From Reddybacter sp041622675 (GTDB taxonomy: Bacteria > Pseudomonadota > Gammaproteobacteria > Pseudomonadales > Porticoccaceae), in the NCBI GenBank assembly GCA_041622675.1, contig JBFJYH010000007.1:16590-80589 (forward strand): 64,000 nt of DNA. The letters run 5' to 3'. Below are positions 61,225 to 64,000 of this stretch, in pieces (position 1 is the first letter of the stretch; each line of letters opens with the position of its first letter). The position numbers and the translations under genes are program-made. A model generated the notes under the pieces. The model did no database searches and was not told where the DNA came from. It saw nothing but the letters and a program-made list of their open reading frames with translations.

Positions 61225-61547
61225 TACTCCAATATAAATCGCGAAATGTTCGCCATCTCGTGCTCAAACCACGTGCCACGCTGATTCGCCCTCGCGCACA
61301 ATGCCCAAATTCTGCTGTTAATTTCTGTATTAATTGAGCAGCGCATTGTTTGTGCGGATTCTGGATAATTAGGTGACAGCCACTCCCCGCTGTCCGTTGC
61401 TACCTGCAACTCAATCATTATATGTCGCCAGCGCGGGGACGTTCCCCATAATTTAAATATCCCAGCTCGTATCCCTCTAGCAAGCTCAAGCTGGGTGGCA
61501 GCGTTAAACTCGGTGGTTCTTCCTGCGTCTACTAAACGAAATTTCAT
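61224..61547 (-). CDS. Small prophage accessory protein (107 aa)
   Basis: A 107-residue protein. The start at 61547 (MKFRLVDAGRTTEF) has AAGG just upstream and lies 12 nt after the stop of the 159-codon frame's gene; a longer in-frame extension to 61598 would overlap that gene. 'WRHIMIELQVATDSGEWLSPNYPES' is its most distinctive stretch. It belongs to the promoter A transcript. The function is unknown. Confidence 0.6.
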   Translation of the reverse strand: MKFRLVDAGRTTEFNAATQLELARGIRAGIFKLWGTSPRWRHIMIELQVATDSGEWLSPNYPESAQTMRCSINTEINSRIWALCARANQRGTWFEHEMANISRFILE

Positions 61548-61558
61548 TACCTTTACCC

Positions 61559-61939
61559 CTACAGTGGATACACATAACAAATTTGCTGACCTTCCCATGA
61601 GGGGTCAAGACTGTTTTTGTCAACTGTATAACCGTCGCACACCCATGATTTACCGCTATTCAAATTATTATTAATTGCGGTGCTGAGGAGCTCGATGTAG
61701 CGGCCTGTGGTGCCTGATTTTTTTACATCACTAGATTTTACTAACGACTCAACCAAGTCGCGTATCGACGAGATGTCGCGCTTACTGCCCTTGCCTGTGA
61801 TTTCAGAACCCGATACTCGCGTGGGATAGGTTGTAATATTCTTTATTTTGTCTGAAAAAGCGGCTAGTTCGTCACTTGAACCCGAAACACTATACGTGGT
61901 TAACGCGCCGATTTTACCTGTTATATTAAATATTGCCAT
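61559..61939 (-). CDS. Small prophage accessory protein (126 aa), first gene behind promoter A
   Basis: About 126 residues from ATG 61939, which has an excellent AGGAG site 8 nt upstream. The frame extends further but that part overlaps the promoter. The product is Ser/Thr/Lys-rich with 'YSVSGSSDELAAFSDKIKNI' and 'CDGYTVDKNSLDPSWEGQQICYVYPL' near the end. It has its own promoter (61998-62025) nearly identical to that of the 133-residue gene, so both are probably accessory (moron-like) genes. It is a candidate anti-defence protein; there is no direct evidence. Confidence 0.65.
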   Translation of the reverse strand: MAIFNITGKIGALTTYSVSGSSDELAAFSDKIKNITTYPTRVSGSEITGKGSKRDISSIRDLVESLVKSSDVKKSGTTGRYIELLSTAINNNLNSGKSWVCDGYTVDKNSLDPSWEGQQICYVYPL

Positions 61940-61997
61940 TTTAGCTCTCCTAATCCTGGAACCCGCCAGGTCGGTGTGTTTCTGTGTGTGTAGGTCT

Positions 61998-62025
61998 ATT
62001 ATACCGCACTTTGAATTAAAAGCAA
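61998..62025 (-). promoter_or_regulatory. Leftward promoter A of the accessory genes
   Basis: -35 TTGCTT (62020-62025) and -10 TATAAT (61998-62003) with 16-nt spacing; an A/T-rich UP-like segment lies upstream. It is part of a 48-bp element repeated at promoter B (62842-62889). Confidence 0.75.
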
Positions 62026-62038
62026 TAGCTTTTTTCAA

Positions 62039-62254
62039 TTATTTAATGTTTTTTGTTTCGCCTTCTACCACCTTATTCAACCACCGCTGCAATGTCAGCC
62101 CATGCTTTTTGGTGATTAGTTCTACTTGTGAGGGGTACAAGCCAACCGTGTAGTTTTTTTTAGTCTCGCGCCCGTGCGGGCCTTTGGGGCCGGTGCCTTT
62201 GCGCGCGCCTCCGCGCTTTTTGGGTTCGGCTGTTTGCTGTTTTTGCTCAGTCAT
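62039..62254 (-). CDS. Small basic DNA-binding-like prophage protein (71 aa)
   Basis: A 71-residue, very basic protein. A flexible N-terminus ('KKRGGARKGTGPKGPHGRETKK') precedes a short helical part ('VGLYPSQVELITKKHGLTLQRWLNKVV') that resembles ribbon-helix-helix or other small phage DNA-binding proteins. It has its own leftward promoter (62271-62300) overlapping the CRISPR-like element. It could be the repressor of the accessory genes (an Aca-like role), which is conjecture. Confidence 0.6.
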   Translation of the reverse strand: MTEQKQQTAEPKKRGGARKGTGPKGPHGRETKKNYTVGLYPSQVELITKKHGLTLQRWLNKVVEGETKNIK

Positions 62255-62267
62255 TTACTGCACCTGC

Positions 62268-62296
62268 TTGATTATCTTAAAACACTATGCTTAACT
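62268..62296 (+). promoter_or_regulatory. Possible rightward promoter for the repeat-spacer RNA
   Basis: -35 TTGATT (62268-62273) and an extended -10 TGcTTAACT (TTAACT 62291-62296), 17-nt spacing. Transcription would start near 62303, inside the first repeat at the beginning of its hairpin. It overlaps the leftward promoter of the 71-residue gene. The match is modest. Confidence 0.35.
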
Positions 62297-62300
62297 TCAA
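62271..62300 (-). promoter_or_regulatory. Leftward promoter of the 71-residue gene
   Basis: -35 TTGAAG (62295-62300) and -10 GATAAT (62271-62276) with an 18-nt spacer, giving a start near 62264, ten nucleotides before the ATG. It abuts the first CRISPR-like hairpin (62304-62318). Confidence 0.55.
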
Positions 62301-62373
62301 TCACTGCCGAACAGGCAGCTTAGAAATATAAATTATGCCTCTGCGCATAATTGTTTACTGCCGAACAGGCAGC
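62299..62373 (+). CRISPR. Type I-F CRISPR-repeat-like unit pair with 26-nt spacer (RNA anti-CRISPR or mini-array)
   Basis: Repeat 1 (62299-62326) matches the 28-nt type I-F repeat except at its first two bases and in the loop. It has stem CTGCC-GAACA-GGCAG (62304-62318) and 8-nt handle CTTAGAAA. Repeat 2 (62353-62373) keeps GTTTACTGCCG-AACAGGCAGC but loses the handle. The loop keeps the G...A ends that Cas6f uses. The spacer (62327-62352) is 26 nt, six fewer than the usual 32, and contains the inverted repeat AATTATGC-CTCTGC-GCATAATT (62331-62352). No cas gene is in the window. It may be an RNA decoy for Cas6f/Cas7f. Confidence 0.8.
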
Positions 62374-62401
62374 AAAGGCCCCTACTCAGGGGCCTTTTTT
62401 T
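62374..62401 (+). terminator. Intrinsic terminator directly after the second repeat
   Basis: Stem AAAGGCCCC (62374-62382) / GGGGCCTTT (62389-62397) with loop TACTCA, and seven T ending at 62401. It abuts repeat 2 and defines the 3' end of a rightward RNA of about 100 nt. On the opposite strand the T run is only three long, so the rightward direction is favoured. Confidence 0.9.
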
Positions 62402-62405
62402 ATAC

Positions 62406-62807
62406 CTATAAATAATTGGCGTATTCTTGATAATCCAAGCCCGCTGCCTCTGCTAGCGCACGATACGTGCTGCATGACGTGTTGTTATACAGCGCAACCC
62501 CGTCCCCATAGCTGTCCTCAAAAACACAGCCATCAATGTCATTTAACAGCGCTTTTTTATTTATCACATAATAACCAGCTAGGTCATCGTCCCACTCTAT
62601 AGAGCCGTCATCAATGCTCTCAAATGCGTTGTATTCGTCAGCTAGGCGCACAATATATGAGCCATCACTAAACAAATACGTCTCAAGCTCTTCATCACCT
62701 AGCACTGAATCAGTGACCGCAGCAGCCGCATCTTGCAACATGCTTATGTAATCATTGTTATCAAAATCAGCGGGCTTGTTTTCTGTTAAAAAGTGTTGTG
62801 CTTTCAT
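62406..62807 (-). CDS. Acidic prophage accessory protein (133 aa)
   Basis: A 133-residue protein with a very acidic composition (many Asp/Glu, few Lys/Arg), e.g. 'DNNDYISMLQDAAAAV', 'GDEELETYLFSDGSYI', 'FESIDDGSIEWDDD'. Its C-terminus has three Cys. A GGAG-type site precedes the ATG, and promoter B (62843-62870) lies upstream. Acidic small proteins encoded by prophages are often nucleic-acid mimics or anti-defence proteins. Next to a CRISPR-like RNA, an anti-CRISPR role is a reasonable but unproven guess. Confidence 0.65.
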   Translation of the reverse strand: MKAQHFLTENKPADFDNNDYISMLQDAAAAVTDSVLGDEELETYLFSDGSYIVRLADEYNAFESIDDGSIEWDDDLAGYYVINKKALLNDIDGCVFEDSYGDGVALYNNTSCSTYRALAEAAGLDYQEYANYL

Positions 62808-62842
62808 TTTAATTCTCCGTGCTTGTTTGTTTGTATGGGTTT

Positions 62843-62870
62843 ATTATACCGCACTTTGAAATATAGACAA
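62843..62870 (-). promoter_or_regulatory. Leftward promoter B of the accessory genes
   Basis: -35 TTGTCT (62865-62870) and -10 TATAAT (62843-62848), 16-nt spacing. The 48-bp segment 62842-62889 matches 61997-62044 at about 43 of 48 positions, including 19 identical bases over the -10 region and an AATAATTG upstream element. Confidence 0.75.
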
Positions 62871-62894
62871 TAGTTTTTTTCAATTATTTTGCTA

Positions 62895-63539
62895 TTATTC
62901 GCAAATTTCTAGCTCTTTTAGCCCAGCTAAAAATGATTTTATTTCGTCCATCCATTGCGCTGTAAACGCATACATGTCGGGGTCGTTGTCAATCACGTAT
63001 TGTTCGACTCGGCTGTTGTAGGCCATGTTGCCTGAGCCCTCGAGCGTGTAAAAATTACCCGCGTGGGTTTCACAGCTGAAAACCTTGGCATGTGACGAGC
63101 AGAAAAATAGAGATATGCGCGGGTGGTCGGTAAACATTTTTTTGACGAGCTCTTCTTTTTCTCTGTGGGCCTTGTTGCGCAGATTCGACATTAAAATATC
63201 GATATTTTCTATTTTGCGCGACTCTACTAGCGCTAGCAAAATTTTTGCAGCGTTGAAATTAATGGAGTAAATGGCGATTTTCATGGTTTTTATGGGCTCG
63301 CGGTCGGCGATGTACTCGATAAACTGAATTGCGTTAAACGTGCGGCGGGTAACAAGCCGAATTTGCTCGCCGGGGGCGGGCAAGCCGACGTCGGCTAATT
63401 TGTCGATAAGCGCGTAATGTTTTTTGCAAAACCGGGTGTAGGCGTTGTCCTCCATTTTTTCCAGCCCCGATTGCATGGGGTCTTTTTCAACGCTGAATAA
63501 ATGGGTGTCTCCAAACAGGTCAACCTGGTCGTCAGTCAT
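62895..63539 (-). CDS. Prophage PLD-like (HKD) domain protein
   Basis: A 214-residue soluble protein. Its C-terminal half carries a single HKD-type motif: H150-A-K152 followed by 'TLEGSGN' (167-171). This matches the HxK...GSxN core of the phospholipase D/nuclease superfamily, in which a dimer forms the active site. The N-terminal half is helical. The likely activity is phosphodiester cleavage of nucleic acid. It could be a nuclease for host takeover, DNA repair or anti-defence. It overlaps no neighbour and sits between the HTH gene at the edge and promoter B. Confidence 0.7.
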   Translation of the reverse strand: MTDDQVDLFGDTHLFSVEKDPMQSGLEKMEDNAYTRFCKKHYALIDKLADVGLPAPGEQIRLVTRRTFNAIQFIEYIADREPIKTMKIAIYSINFNAAKILLALVESRKIENIDILMSNLRNKAHREKEELVKKMFTDHPRISLFFCSSHAKVFSCETHAGNFYTLEGSGNMAYNSRVEQYVIDNDPDMYAFTAQWMDEIKSFLAGLKELEICE

Positions 63540-63541
63540 GG

Positions 63542-64000
63542 TTAGGCCGCTCGCGAGTTAATTGTGTTAATCGCCTGCGCCACTGGCCCCAGCGCACCGG
63601 CAATCAAATCATCCAGCGCACGGCGGGCCACCACACAGCGCTGGCCCCATTTGTAGCGGGCATCCAGGCAACGGCGGTCTACACCCAGCCTGCGCGCCAT
63701 CTCTGCCTTGCTGTACAGCTCCCGGCCATTGCGCTCGCGCTGGCGGGTGTCGTGCAGCAGCATGAGTAGCAAGCGCTCCTCTGCCTCGCCCTCAGCGTCG
63801 CTGCGCACATCGGGCACACCGGCGGCATCCAACGCCTTAACCAACCACTCGAGCAAAAACATCTCCCGGTCAGCTTGTTTTTTTACGTCGCCCTCGCGTG
63901 GCTCGGTATACGCCCACATGCCCCAGTTGTAGCACTGCTCGGGCAGGTTATCGATAATCACCATCACCTGCCCCGCAACCAAGCCATCAACGATGCGATA
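63542..64000 (-). CDS. HTH-containing prophage protein, 5' end beyond the right edge
   Basis: The frame is open to the last base, so the start probably lies outside. At least 152 residues are visible. A helix-turn-helix-like segment ('YSKAEMARRLGVDRRCLDARYKWGQRCVVARRALDDLIAG') is near the C-terminus, with an acidic region before it. It lies directly before the PLD gene (2 nt). It may be a late regulator or antitermination-type protein (Q-like position), but this is only a guess from position and the HTH. Confidence 0.6.
   Translation of the reverse strand, partial: YRIVDGLVAGQVMVIIDNLPEQCYNWGMWAYTEPREGDVKKQADREMFLLEWLVKALDAAGVPDVRSDAEGEAEERLLLMLLHDTRQRERNGRELYSKAEMARRLGVDRRCLDARYKWGQRCVVARRALDDLIAGALGPVAQAINTINSRAA

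Noticed and set aside
62304..62372. The two CTGCC-GAACA-GGCAG dyads as operator sites for a repressor.
   Set aside because: Possible, but the match extends beyond the dyads over nearly the whole I-F repeat including the CTTAGAAA handle, which an operator would not need. Kept as an alternative explanation.

Overview
The window looks like the chromosome of a marine-type gammaproteobacterium related to the Pseudomonadales/Cellvibrionales, with a lambdoid-type siphophage prophage in its right half. The basis is gene order: isc operon-ndk-rlmN-pilF, ubiE-ubiJ-ubiB-hisI-hisE-tatABC, mutS-fdxA-rpoS, and an HAD phosphatase-rluC facing rne are all Pseudomonas-like arrangements, and the proteins are full length. 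The genus cannot be fixed from the sequence alone.

Region 1 (1-25.6 kb) is housekeeping. A leftward iron-sulfur assembly operon (iscR-iscS-iscU-iscA-hscB-hscA-fdx-iscX) starts from a promoter carrying two abutting IscR-type operator sites and is followed by ndk, rlmN and the start of pilF. Rightward genes then cover rRNA transcription/phosphatase activity (suhB), ubiquinone synthesis (ubiE, ubiJ, ubiB), histidine synthesis (hisI, hisE), Tat secretion (tatABC), mismatch repair (mutS) and a 7Fe ferredoxin (fdxA). rpoS, an HAD phosphatase and rluC point left; rne points right behind a leader of about 675 nt. tRNA-Ser(TGA) follows.

Region 2 (25.6-35.9 kb) is accessory chromosome: two related exported proteins with an 'NLxGIW' motif, a DUF6152-type small periplasmic protein, a lipoprotein with a C-terminal haem motif, two DUF6644-type membrane proteins and a 52-residue membrane peptide. 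A HupE-like membrane protein, a class II aldolase-like protein and an SLC13-type transporter follow. The role of the first cluster is unknown.

Region 3 (35.9 kb to the right edge) is a prophage integrated at tRNA-Arg(CCT). The integrase lies next to the tRNA, behind four helically phased GTGCGCC-type repeats. All late genes run leftward. In transcription order from the right they are accessory/early genes, endolysin, holin, an alpha/beta hydrolase, terminase, portal, S49 protease, decoration and capsid proteins. The order continues with head-tail joining genes, tail tube, tail chaperones with a -1 frameshift, tape measure, hub and fibres. The right attachment site and the lysogeny/replication genes lie beyond the window.

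The most interesting spot is 62.25-62.40 kb, in the prophage accessory region. Two type I-F CRISPR-repeat-like hairpin units (CTGCC-GAACA-GGCAG), the first with an intact 8-nt handle, flank a 26-nt spacer that is itself an inverted repeat, and a strong intrinsic terminator follows. This fits a phage-borne CRISPR-repeat mimic (RNA anti-CRISPR) or a mini-array. The adjacent small genes sit behind two nearly identical promoter cassettes and are candidate anti-CRISPR or other accessory genes.
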